From assembly GCA_020721865.1 (NCBI GenBank), contig DYLW01000010.1, positions 1 to 64,000 of the forward strand: a stretch of 64,000 nt of DNA. Direction: 5' to 3'. Origin of the DNA: Leptospira biflexa. Its GTDB lineage: Bacteria > Spirochaetota > Leptospiria > Turneriellales > DYLW01. A program made the translations under genes and the position numbers. The stretch's first letter is position 1; each line of letters begins with the position of its first letter. This document shows positions 19,528-28,272 of the stretch, piece by piece. The notes under the pieces are model-generated. The model saw nothing but the letters and a program-made list of their open reading frames with translations, had not been told where the DNA came from and did not search any database.

Positions 19528-21269
19528 CCCGGAGGGATGAATTTATCAAAATTTTTCTTAAGAAAATCTGAACGAGCGGATAGGGTGGGCAGGCGGCGGA
19601 TCTGCTCCAGGAGATATTTACTCATTTTGGAGTCTATTTTCTGTATGAACTCTTTGGTTTTATAGATGAAGGAAGGCCGGATGGAAAAATTCCGGTATCC
19701 CATCCCAATAGCCATGGAAAGATATTCTGGTCTTGAGGGCAGCTCTCCGCAGATGGAAACGGGAATTTTTTTCCCATTGTCGGTTTTCCGGGCATTTGCC
19801 AGAATTCTCTCCAATGAATTCCAGAGGCCTTCATGGAGGGGGTGATAAATATAGGAAAGCTGGTTCATGGTTCTGTCTGCGGCTGTGTTATACTGGAGCA
19901 GATCGTTAGTTCCCACTGAATAAAAATCCACCAATGGGTTTATATAAGGCATCAGGTCAATGGCTGCGGGGGTTTCCACAAGGACGCCAATCCGGGGAAA
20001 AGGGACATTCAATTCTTTTGTAATATCTGTCAGAATGGCCCGGACTCTTTCCACTTCTTCTACAATAGAAACCATGGGAAGAAGGATGACAGCATTGTTA
20101 CCTTTGTTTGCTTTCAATATGGCCCGGATTTGGGTTTTCAACAGATCGGAATCCTTGAAGAGATAACGAATGGATCTCAGTCCCAGAAAATTTTCATCCG
20201 ACTGCCGGTCTGTTTTGAAAAAATTTTTATCCCCGCCAATATCAAAGAGCCGTATCACCACATCGTCCTCCGGGAAGGAGGAAAAAACCCGAGTGTAGTA
20301 CTCCACCTGCTCGTATTCGTTCAGATGCGGATTTGCCAGGAGCAGGAACTCTGTCCGGAAAAGTCCCACGCCTGCAATGGTGTTCAGATCGCTGCCGGTT
20401 AATTCCTCCATAAGATCCAGATTCATGGAAATTTTGATTTCTTCCCCGGAGGATGTGTGGACAATTTTTTTCTGATCTTTTCTCTTCTCAATTTCTGCCA
20501 GAATATGTATGCGACGACTTTCCACTTCTTCCAGAATTTTTTCTTCCGGGTTGAGATAGATAATACCTTCTTCTGAATCCAGTGCGGCAGGGATTGTTTC
20601 TCCTTTGGAAATTCTGGGGCGATACGGAACATTGAAGATGGAAGGAATCTGGAGGGCTTTCATGAGGATAATTTCATGAGAGTTTTCGGCTGCCCTGTTT
20701 AAAATGATTCCCTTGATTCCTTTTCTGTGAAGATAGATCACCTGCTGTGGACGCAGGGTGACTGCCCAGACAATATCTGTCCCCGGGGGAAGATCCTGGC
20801 GGACGCTGGCTCCCAGTTGTGAGGACAGACGTATTTTAATATCTTCAATGTCCCGGCGTTTATCCCGGAATACTCCTTCCTCCATACCGGAAAAAACAGA
20901 AATGTATTCATCGGCCACCAGATTCACGGCTTCTTCCGCCCGCATACCCAGCGAGATTTTCTCCTGAATGGCGTTTATGAACATGGGGTCTTTTAAGGTG
21001 AGCAGGTGGCTTTCCATGATCATCCGTGCATCATCCGATGCCAAATTATTATAACTGGAAAGGGTGGCCATCAGCCGGTTCAGCACCATTTTTGTGGATG
21101 CCAGAGCCCGGTTAAACCTCTGGATTTCATGTGCGGTGTTGATGGCATTGTCTCCAGAATGTGCCGGATGGGATCTATAGTGGATTTGTTCCTGAAAAAA
21201 AGCCAGTTTTCCGGAGGATAATCCCGGATAGGCGGTTTTTCCTTTTTTCTGGATCATGTTTTTAATCAT
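19524..21269 (-). CDS. ptsP: PTS enzyme I-like phosphoenolpyruvate-protein phosphotransferase
   Basis: NSHEIILMKALQIPSIF (phospho-His segment), GVGLFRTEFLL, IGVLVETPAAIDLM, FYSVGTNDLLQY, SICGELPSRPEYL. Start chosen at internal MIKNMIQ. Confidence 0.87.
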   Translation of the reverse strand: MIKNMIQKKGKTAYPGLSSGKLAFFQEQIHYRSHPAHSGDNAINTAHEIQRFNRALASTKMVLNRLMATLSSYNNLASDDARMIMESHLLTLKDPMFINAIQEKISLGMRAEEAVNLVADEYISVFSGMEEGVFRDKRRDIEDIKIRLSSQLGASVRQDLPPGTDIVWAVTLRPQQVIYLHRKGIKGIILNRAAENSHEIILMKALQIPSIFNVPYRPRISKGETIPAALDSEEGIIYLNPEEKILEEVESRRIHILAEIEKRKDQKKIVHTSSGEEIKISMNLDLMEELTGSDLNTIAGVGLFRTEFLLLANPHLNEYEQVEYYTRVFSSFPEDDVVIRLFDIGGDKNFFKTDRQSDENFLGLRSIRYLFKDSDLLKTQIRAILKANKGNNAVILLPMVSIVEEVERVRAILTDITKELNVPFPRIGVLVETPAAIDLMPYINPLVDFYSVGTNDLLQYNTAADRTMNQLSYIYHPLHEGLWNSLERILANARKTDNGKKIPVSICGELPSRPEYLSMAIGMGYRNFSIRPSFIYKTKEFIQKIDSKMSKYLLEQIRRLPTLSARSDFLKKNFDKFIPPG

Positions 21270-21348
21270 ATTTGATGATTCCGTTTTCCCATCCGCCAGA
21301 ATAATATTGCGAGCACGGGCGGACAACAAAAATATGCCACCATTTTTC

Positions 21349-24264
21349 TCAAAACTGGAAATAGATGAACGGAGCCACTCCGCTGGTCTGTATGGAGTAT
21401 AAAAACACCAGAACTCCCACTGTAATTGCCAGGCGACGATGGAAAGGCCAATGGGCAAAGATTTCCCGCAGGTATGTTTTCCATCGGGGAGGGGTGAGCT
21501 GGTATCCGTAGAAAAAAATCAGCATTCCCAGCATGCCGGCACTGATATTGGAAGCATGGAACCCCGTGCCAAAAAAATTATCCAAATTTATATTTACCAG
21601 AACCCCGGTAAACTGCTCCCAAGAAGAAGAGCGGAAAATGATCCAACTGAAAAGGATCAAATGCAGGGTGACAAAAATCATGAGGATCTTTTTCCATGGC
21701 CGGATTTCAAAGGAACGGAGCCGGGAAATCCCCAAAACACGTTCTATTATCAGAAAAAAGCCCAGATACATCCCCCAGAGTATAAACTGTAGCCCGGCTC
21801 CATGCCATAGGCCGGCCAGAAACATGGTGATGGCCAGGTTTAGATACACTCGCTTCCGGTTTCCTCCCAGGGAGATATACAGATAATCCCGGATCCAGCT
21901 TCCCAGGGAGATATGCCATCGTCTCCAGAAATCAGAAATGCTGAGGGCGGTATAGGGTCGATTGAAATTCAGCGTCAGATGAAATCCCAGAATCATGGCA
22001 CTGCCAATGGCAATATCGGAATAACCGGAAAAGTCTCCGTATATCTGGAGTCCATAACCATAAAAAGCTGCCAGGGTTTCCCAGCCGGTGTACATTCCGG
22101 GGGAATCAAAAACCCGGTCCACCAGATTGGCCGCCATCCAGTCTGCGGAGGACTTTTTTACCAGCCCCAGCAGAATGAAGAAAACCCCATAATTAAAATG
22201 CCGGTGGTATGCAATGAAATGATATATTTTATCCTTGAGGGCTGGAATAAAGTGGCCTGCCCGCACGATGGGACCAGCCACCAATTGGGGGAAAAACGCA
22301 ACATAAAGCGAAAACCTCCAGAAACTTTTTTCCACCTGCATTTTTCCCCGGTATACATCAATTGTATAAGAGAGAGTCTGGAATGTGTAAAAGGATATTC
22401 CCACCGGCAGAAGGATGTCCAGCACGGGAAGGGATTTTCCTGTCCCCATAAAGGCGAGGGCCTCATTGAGCATCCGAGTGAAAAAACCCAGGTATTTAAA
22501 AAATGCCAACAGACCCAAATTAGAGATCAATGAAAAAATTAAATATATTTCACCGGATTTATTATTCTCCCTGTCTTTGGAAATTCTCAGGCTGGCAAAA
22601 TAGTCAATGATGCTGGATAGGATAATCAAAGAAAGTGGCCACAGCATCCAGGATGCGTAAAAATACCAGGATGCCCCCAGAAGAAAGAACAAGCGAGCAT
22701 GGGGCCAGCGGAGGAGAAACAGAGAAACATAAATCACAAAAAAGAAAAAGATAAAATATCGGATAGAGTTAAATTGAATGGCTGTTTTCATATTGGTGCT
22801 GGATTTTGTATCTTTTTCATTCTTTTTCCCTGGGGAAACTTTTTGCGGGAATAGCTCCTTTTGCAAATGGTCATAGATCAAATCCGCCAGATAGAAGGAA
22901 CCATCCGGGGTAAGGTGGATTTGGTCAGATAAAATTTGTTTATTTTCCAACATTCTCTGGGCATGGCCGGCACCTCCCAGAAGGGAATATGTGTCCAGGT
23001 AAGCAAACCCATGCTTCATGGCCATCTCTTTCTGTATCCGGATTACCTTTTCATGGGAGGAATGGGGGATCATGCTCCCGCCGGATTTTTCCAGCCGTTC
23101 ATAAGGGCCAATCACCAGAAAGGCTGCGTTTTTTCTATAACGGTTCACCCGGCCATACCATTGATCCAGTTGTTCCCGGTATTTTTCCTCTGTAAACCCT
23201 TGATAATTTCTGTGCATACTGGCCGATTCATTTACACCAAAATGAAATAGAATCAAATCCACCCCGGATGCAGCCAGTCCGCATTCCAGATTTTTCTCCG
23301 GGATCATCAGGTTCCATGCCTGGTGCAGACCCATCTGTACTACGGTGGAATAAACCACTCCCCGGCGGTTGTAGAGAGAAACCATATCCCAGTAGGGAAT
23401 ATTGCCGGCTGCCCCCATCGGTCCGATTTTAATTTTATTTAAAGGTGTATTATCTGCCTTATTATTCTTCAGATGGGCAACATGCAAGAGGCATTTTCCG
23501 GAAGGTATGAGGAGAGGAATGGTTTTTGTCTCGCTTCCGTTTGTGGAAACCGTAAATCCGCTTTCCATGGGTGTGTCTTTATAATTTCGGAAAAGAATGC
23601 GGAGGGTATGCCAATCGGCTTGGGGATACTGGGCTTCTAATTGGGCGTTGGGGGAGGACGGCCAGTACGAATATCCCAGAAATCCCAGATTTTTATCTTC
23701 CGGCATTGTAAAGGATTCAAAGGGAATGAAATATTTCAAAAATCCTCCGGAGCGGGATTCATGATCCCGCAGCTTTTCCGCAGCGGAGGGCATAATGGGG
23801 ATGATTCCCCTTCCTCCGTCCCCGTAATCCTTTTGGAACCGGGTTTTCAACCGGTAGCTGGCCCAGTCACCCCAGATAATGGAATCTCCCCAGTGGAGAA
23901 TATGAACATGGTCAATTTTTCCCTTCTCTAAAAGATTCATTTTTTTTGTGAAATTCGCCATGTGTTCTTTATTTAGAAGTATTTCTGGTGGAACGGAATT
24001 GTCTTTCTTATCTTTTGATGTATTATCTTTCTTTGGTTTTTCATCAAGGGACAGAAGATTATAAAGAGACAAATCCCTGTATGTGGGAAATATTTCTTTG
24101 CCTTCAAAAAAGGAAGTGGAAACAGTTTTATAAAAACCGGAATTTTCCTGTACCCAGGCCAGAAAATAAAATGAGGGATAAAGAAGTAAAAAGAAAGCTA
24201 AAGATGAGAAAACGGGGAAAGAAGGTAATTGTTCTTTTTTCCGGTCGGCATAAAATATTTTCAT
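21349..24264 (-). CDS. SGNH/GDSL-like hydrolase domain fused to MBOAT O-acyltransferase
   Basis: N-terminal HILHWGDSIIWGDW, FHFGVNES, SDQIHLTPDGSFYLADL; C-terminal LPVGISFYTFQTLSYTIDVYRGK, FFPQLVAGPI, FWRRWHISLGSWIRDYLYISLGG, LAGLWHGA. Confidence 0.9.
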   Translation of the reverse strand: MKIFYADRKKEQLPSFPVFSSLAFFLLLYPSFYFLAWVQENSGFYKTVSTSFFEGKEIFPTYRDLSLYNLLSLDEKPKKDNTSKDKKDNSVPPEILLNKEHMANFTKKMNLLEKGKIDHVHILHWGDSIIWGDWASYRLKTRFQKDYGDGGRGIIPIMPSAAEKLRDHESRSGGFLKYFIPFESFTMPEDKNLGFLGYSYWPSSPNAQLEAQYPQADWHTLRILFRNYKDTPMESGFTVSTNGSETKTIPLLIPSGKCLLHVAHLKNNKADNTPLNKIKIGPMGAAGNIPYWDMVSLYNRRGVVYSTVVQMGLHQAWNLMIPEKNLECGLAASGVDLILFHFGVNESASMHRNYQGFTEEKYREQLDQWYGRVNRYRKNAAFLVIGPYERLEKSGGSMIPHSSHEKVIRIQKEMAMKHGFAYLDTYSLLGGAGHAQRMLENKQILSDQIHLTPDGSFYLADLIYDHLQKELFPQKVSPGKKNEKDTKSSTNMKTAIQFNSIRYFIFFFFVIYVSLFLLRWPHARLFFLLGASWYFYASWMLWPLSLIILSSIIDYFASLRISKDRENNKSGEIYLIFSLISNLGLLAFFKYLGFFTRMLNEALAFMGTGKSLPVLDILLPVGISFYTFQTLSYTIDVYRGKMQVEKSFWRFSLYVAFFPQLVAGPIVRAGHFIPALKDKIYHFIAYHRHFNYGVFFILLGLVKKSSADWMAANLVDRVFDSPGMYTGWETLAAFYGYGLQIYGDFSGYSDIAIGSAMILGFHLTLNFNRPYTALSISDFWRRWHISLGSWIRDYLYISLGGNRKRVYLNLAITMFLAGLWHGAGLQFILWGMYLGFFLIIERVLGISRLRSFEIRPWKKILMIFVTLHLILFSWIIFRSSSWEQFTGVLVNINLDNFFGTGFHASNISAGMLGMLIFFYGYQLTPPRWKTYLREIFAHWPFHRRLAITVGVLVFLYSIQTSGVAPFIYFQF

Positions 24265-24377
24265 GAGAAATGCCAGAAATTTTATTGAAAAAACTCCGTC
24301 AACGTATAACCCAGAATCCCTCGAAAATAATGAAAAAAATTCTTGCAATTTTATATCCCAAACCCAAACCTGCTAAT

Positions 24378-24551
24378 ATGGAAAAAACAGCAAAGCAAAT
24401 AGAGTTATCTATTAAGCAAAAAAATGACAAAATGGCAAAATTAAAATTACAGATTGATGATCTGAAAGCGGAATCGCAAAAGCTGAAGGAAGAGCTGAAA
24501 AATGCCAAAGCAGCGGAAAAAACAGCTAAACCGGTAAAAAAAGCCAAATAA
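24378..24551 (+). CDS. Small Lys/Glu/Ala-rich coiled-coil protein
   Basis: MEKTAKQIELSIKQKNDKMAKLKLQIDDLKAESQKLKEELKNAKAAEKTAKPVKKAK; start uncertain (24270, 24330 or 24378). Confidence 0.55.
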   Translation: MEKTAKQIELSIKQKNDKMAKLKLQIDDLKAESQKLKEELKNAKAAEKTAKPVKKAK

Positions 24552-24553
24552 TT

Positions 24554-24775
24554 ATGCTAACGGAATCCAAGAAAAAAGTAGTGGAGTTTTATAACAAAGG
24601 TTTGGATTTATATAAAAACCGCCAGTTTTCTTCCGCACTGGAGTTATTTAATTCCGCACTTCAGGTTGATGATAAGGATGGTCCGTCCCGTTTGTATTTG
24701 GAACGGTGTAAACATTTCATGGAAAATCCTCCACCAGAAAACTGGGACGGCGTTTTTACCATGACCACCAAGTAA
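24554..24775 (+). CDS. Small stand-alone TPR-like protein with cyclase-tail-type motif
   Basis: GLDLYKNRQFSSALELFNSALQVDDKDGPSRLYLERCKHFMENPPPENWDGVFTMTTK. Confidence 0.75.
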   Translation: MLTESKKKVVEFYNKGLDLYKNRQFSSALELFNSALQVDDKDGPSRLYLERCKHFMENPPPENWDGVFTMTTK

Positions 24776-24776
24776 T

Positions 24777-25145
24777 ATGGCACAGGTTAAGGAGAAAAAA
24801 AGGAAGCTGGATTATGTGGAGTTTCAGGAAGGAAGCTTTTTTAAGGGTGTCCTGAAGCATAAAGATCCGCTTCTGATTTCCGGGAATTTTGATGGAGAAA
24901 TCTACAGTGCATCCTTTTTGGATGTGGCCGCATCTTCGGTTATGAATGCCCATATCCATGCGAAGGAAGTGGATTTCTCTGGAAAAATTAATGGAAATAT
25001 TACAGCGGATGAAAAGGTTATTCTGCGCAGCGGATCCAAAGTTATTGGCAATATAAAAACCATCAAGCTGGAAATTGAAGAGGGAGTGATTTTTGATGGC
25101 CAGAGTGAAATGCTGCCTGAGGATACCAGCCAGCAAAACCAGTAA
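24777..25145 (+). CDS. Bactofilin family polymerising protein
   Basis: FKGVLKHKDPLLISGNFDGEIYSASFLDVAASSVMNAHIHAKEVDFSGKINGNITADEKVILRSGSKVIGNIKT beta-helix repeats. Confidence 0.92.
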   Translation: MAQVKEKKRKLDYVEFQEGSFFKGVLKHKDPLLISGNFDGEIYSASFLDVAASSVMNAHIHAKEVDFSGKINGNITADEKVILRSGSKVIGNIKTIKLEIEEGVIFDGQSEMLPEDTSQQNQ

Positions 25146-25184
25146 TTGTTTATGAACTTGGATAAGAATTGAAGGGAGAAATGT

Positions 25185-25898
25185 ATGAAAAAGCAAATAT
25201 TGATGTTTTCTGTGGCAATCATTTTTTCTTGGGGGGTTTATGCCCAGGATGAAAATCCAAAGAATGGAATGGAAAGCGAGAACCAGGGAACATATCTGGA
25301 TGTTTACCACGCAAAAGATAAAGCATTCCGGCTGAAGGAAGAAAACAAAAAAGAAATCTACCGTTTAAAAATAATGGTGGCAAATTTTGGGGAAGCCGGG
25401 GATAAGCAAAGCCTCAAAACGGCACTGGATAATTACAAAGCTGCCATAAAAACGCTTTATACCAGAAATTATATGAAATCCTCCAGCCAATTGGAAAAAA
25501 ATCAGGAGGAGATAAACGTTCTCTATGCCAAATTTGCGGAAAAATACCGCAAAGTGGCCCAGGAGATTCTGGATAAATGTACGGACCAGCTTGTGGATTT
25601 GGAACTCGCCGATGTTTCCGGCAGTGCTCCCCAGGACTCAGCACATGCAAAAACCATATCAAAAATCCGGATCCGTCTCATGGTGGCTTATGGACAGCTT
25701 TCCATGGCGGAAGGTCTGGAAAAAAGCGAAAAGTACCCAGATTCCATCAGCCACTTTCGGGTGGCCATTTATCATGGTGTGGACATTCTCCGATCCTTGG
25801 CAAAAAATCAGGACGAGGAGAAAAAAGTTATGAAAGATTATGAAGTCCACCTTGCGGATCTGGAAAACAAAGTGGGACCAGGAAAATCTGCTGAATAG
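25185..25898 (+). CDS. Hypothetical exported protein
   Basis: Signal peptide MKKQILMFSVAIIFSWGVYAQ. Confidence 0.78.
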   Translation: MKKQILMFSVAIIFSWGVYAQDENPKNGMESENQGTYLDVYHAKDKAFRLKEENKKEIYRLKIMVANFGEAGDKQSLKTALDNYKAAIKTLYTRNYMKSSSQLEKNQEEINVLYAKFAEKYRKVAQEILDKCTDQLVDLELADVSGSAPQDSAHAKTISKIRIRLMVAYGQLSMAEGLEKSEKYPDSISHFRVAIYHGVDILRSLAKNQDEEKKVMKDYEVHLADLENKVGPGKSAE

Positions 25899-27295
25899 TG
25901 CCGTTGTCTAAAGGCAATCAAGTGAAACTGCGAATAGCCGGTTGGATCAGATCCGGATTCGCAGTTTTTCTTTTATTCTTCTCCTCTCATGCTTATCCGG
26001 GTTTTATCGTGGTATTGGACCCCGGCCACGGGGGAAAATATCTGTTTCCGGAAAATATGTATGGGGATAAATGTGATCCTCTCGTTCAGGAATGTATCCT
26101 GGGATACCGGGGCGGGGCAGAAAAGGATGGATATTGGGAAAGTGAGGAAGTCTACCGGATTGCCGTACTGGTAAAAGAAAAACTGGATCTTCTGGACTCT
26201 GCTTCCGGAAGGAAAAAATTCCACCAGATTCTGAAAAAATATTCCCCCCATCCAGAAATGCCGTCTGAGCCCATGGAAATATTCCTTTCCAGAAAAGAAA
26301 ATTATTATGAACACTATCCTGCCAACCATCTGGATGTCAATGCAGATTACCGTCTGTTCGATTTTGAAGATAAGGCTACCGGGGAGCACCGTTTGGGGAC
26401 AATCTCCCGCATCAATGCCCTCAAACCTCATCTGGTAGTATCCCTCCATCTGACGCCTGGGGCTCCTTCCCGCTATGGCGGAATGGCGGCAGTCATTACA
26501 CCCGGCTATGATACATTCTCCCAGGCAATATCCTATGTTCATGGGGACGCGGGGAAACGGAAAAAAATCCGGAATACATTTTTGTCTTCCCCCTGGCGAT
26601 ATTGGATGCGGTCCGCAGGCAAGGATGGCTTCCAATCTTTTCTGAATGATTCCTGGATATACCTTGTGGGAAGATCCATGCAATCCTCCGGCCTGGAACC
26701 GGATATGCGTCCGTCCAAATACCGTGGTTACCGGCAGAATTGGGTGACCTGGGCATACTCTGACGATGAATCCTGGATTGATGCCGCACTCTCCCCGGAA
26801 AAAGGATCGGCTTACTATCCTCATCTCCGGCATTTTAACCCCATCGGACGTTTCTGGGAAAGGGAAAAATCCATGCCGGAAAGATGGCGGCGGGAAGGTG
26901 GGCAGGAAGGCTATGGGGGGGATAATTATTATTCCGCAAAAGAAATTATGCGATATATTCGCAAGGGATTTCTGGCCAATTCCGTGGACACATATCCGGA
27001 ATTGCCGGTGATTGCCAAACCCTATATTTCCACATGGATTGTTCCCACGTACATCAATGCCGTTTCTGCTTATATGGAGATTGCCCATCTGGACGCCACC
27101 CGGGATGTCCAGAGGGTACTGCGGCATAAGGAAATATATGCGGAATCCATCGCCGTGGGGATCTACTCCCTGTTCTATTCTCTCCCCCAGCCTGCCACCA
27201 ATCGGCGGAAAGATTTGCCAACGGGAACCCCTTTGGACTTCCAGAAGTACATGGACCATGAGGGTGGCAATTATTTCGACGCAGTTGTGCCGTGA
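25898..27295 (+). CDS. Divergent N-acetylmuramoyl-L-alanine amidase (Amidase_3-like)
   Basis: IVVLDPGHGGKYLFPENMYG..., YWESEEVYRIAVLVKEKL, RINALKPHLVVSLHLTPG. Confidence 0.75.
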   Translation: MPLSKGNQVKLRIAGWIRSGFAVFLLFFSSHAYPGFIVVLDPGHGGKYLFPENMYGDKCDPLVQECILGYRGGAEKDGYWESEEVYRIAVLVKEKLDLLDSASGRKKFHQILKKYSPHPEMPSEPMEIFLSRKENYYEHYPANHLDVNADYRLFDFEDKATGEHRLGTISRINALKPHLVVSLHLTPGAPSRYGGMAAVITPGYDTFSQAISYVHGDAGKRKKIRNTFLSSPWRYWMRSAGKDGFQSFLNDSWIYLVGRSMQSSGLEPDMRPSKYRGYRQNWVTWAYSDDESWIDAALSPEKGSAYYPHLRHFNPIGRFWEREKSMPERWRREGGQEGYGGDNYYSAKEIMRYIRKGFLANSVDTYPELPVIAKPYISTWIVPTYINAVSAYMEIAHLDATRDVQRVLRHKEIYAESIAVGIYSLFYSLPQPATNRRKDLPTGTPLDFQKYMDHEGGNYFDAVVP

Positions 27296-27371
27296 TTCCG
27301 CAAATTCCATTCAGTTTGTATAATTAATTAGCAGATAATATATAAATAAAGCGGCTCTGGCAGTGAATTAA

Positions 27372-27387
27372 TGGCACGGTATTTGTA
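27372..27387 (+). promoter_or_regulatory. Putative sigma54 (-24/-12) promoter
   Basis: TGGCACG GTAT TTGTA against consensus TGGCACG-N4-TTGCW; GG and G of -12 correctly spaced; lies upstream of amt/glnB. Confidence 0.55.
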
Positions 27388-27425
27388 CACTAACAGAAAA
27401 TGTCATTACGCTTATGGAGATGATT

Positions 27426-27890
27426 ATGAAGAAAATTTTATTAATTATGCTGATTGTACACTTTAGCGTGGGCTTTCTTACGGCACAAACACAGAATCCG
27501 CCGGTCATGTTTCCCCCGCAGCGGCTCTCCTGATTGGGGCACTGGCTGGTTCCATTTGCTTTGGTGCTGTCATTCTAAAATCCAAATTTGGTTATGATGA
27601 TACCTTGGATGTTTTTGGAGTCCACGGCATGGGCGGTTTGGTGGGTGCTCTGGCCACGGATTACTGGGACAGTGGGATCCTCCAATCTGGGGCTTTTCAT
27701 CAATGGTTCATCCACCCAGTTCATTTTGCAGCTAACGGGGGTGATAGTGGGCATTGGTTATGCCGTGGCCGGGACGTTTATCATCGCTTTCATTGTGGAT
27801 AAAGTTATGGGTCTGAGGGTTTCCCCAAAAGAGGAGACCGTGGGGCTGGATCAAACCCAGCATGGAGAAAACGGAATCCTGTTCCGGTAA
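27426..27890 (+). pseudogene. amt: Ammonium transporter (Amt) remnant with internal deletion and frameshifts
   Basis: Signal peptide MKKILLIMLIVHFSVGFLTAQTQNPP joins GHVSPAAALLIGALAGSICFGAVILKSKFGYDDTLDVFGVHGMGGLVGALA in another frame, then SSNLGLFINGSSTQFILQLTGVIVGIGYAVAGTFIIAFIVDKVMGLRVSPKEETVGLDQTQHGE in a third segment. Confidence 0.9.
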
Positions 27891-27913
27891 AAGGTTAATC
27901 ACAAGGAGACTAT

Positions 27914-28261
27914 ATGAAATTAATAATTGCCCTGATCCAGCCACACCGTCTGGAAGCAGTGAAAATTGAATTAAACAAGCAGGAGATTTACCGTCTGACT
28001 GTCATCAATGCCAGCGGTTATGGAAGGCAAAAAGGGATGATTCAGTACTTCCGTGGCCATGAGGTGGAGTCAAATTTGATTGACAAAATTGAGCTCCAGA
28101 TTGCTGTGAATGACGCTTTTGTGAAGCCGGCCATTGACGCCATTATCAAAGGTGCTCGCTCAGAAGAAGCCGGACAGATTGGAGATGGCAAAATCTTTGT
28201 TCTTCCGCTGGAAAATGTAATCCGGATCAGCGATGAAAAGAACGGGGGAGAAGCTATCTAA
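27914..28261 (+). CDS. glnB: Nitrogen regulatory protein PII
   Basis: MKLIIALIQPHRLEAVKIELNKQEIYRLTVINASGYGRQKG...AIDAIIKGARSEEAGQIGDGKIFVLPLENVIRI. Confidence 0.95.
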   Translation: MKLIIALIQPHRLEAVKIELNKQEIYRLTVINASGYGRQKGMIQYFRGHEVESNLIDKIELQIAVNDAFVKPAIDAIIKGARSEEAGQIGDGKIFVLPLENVIRISDEKNGGEAI

Positions 28262-28272
28262 CGAAAAAATGA

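Noticed and set aside
25973-27310. 445-aa minus-strand ORF opposite the amidase
   Set aside because: Shadow ORF of the 25898..27295 gene, with no recognisable motifs
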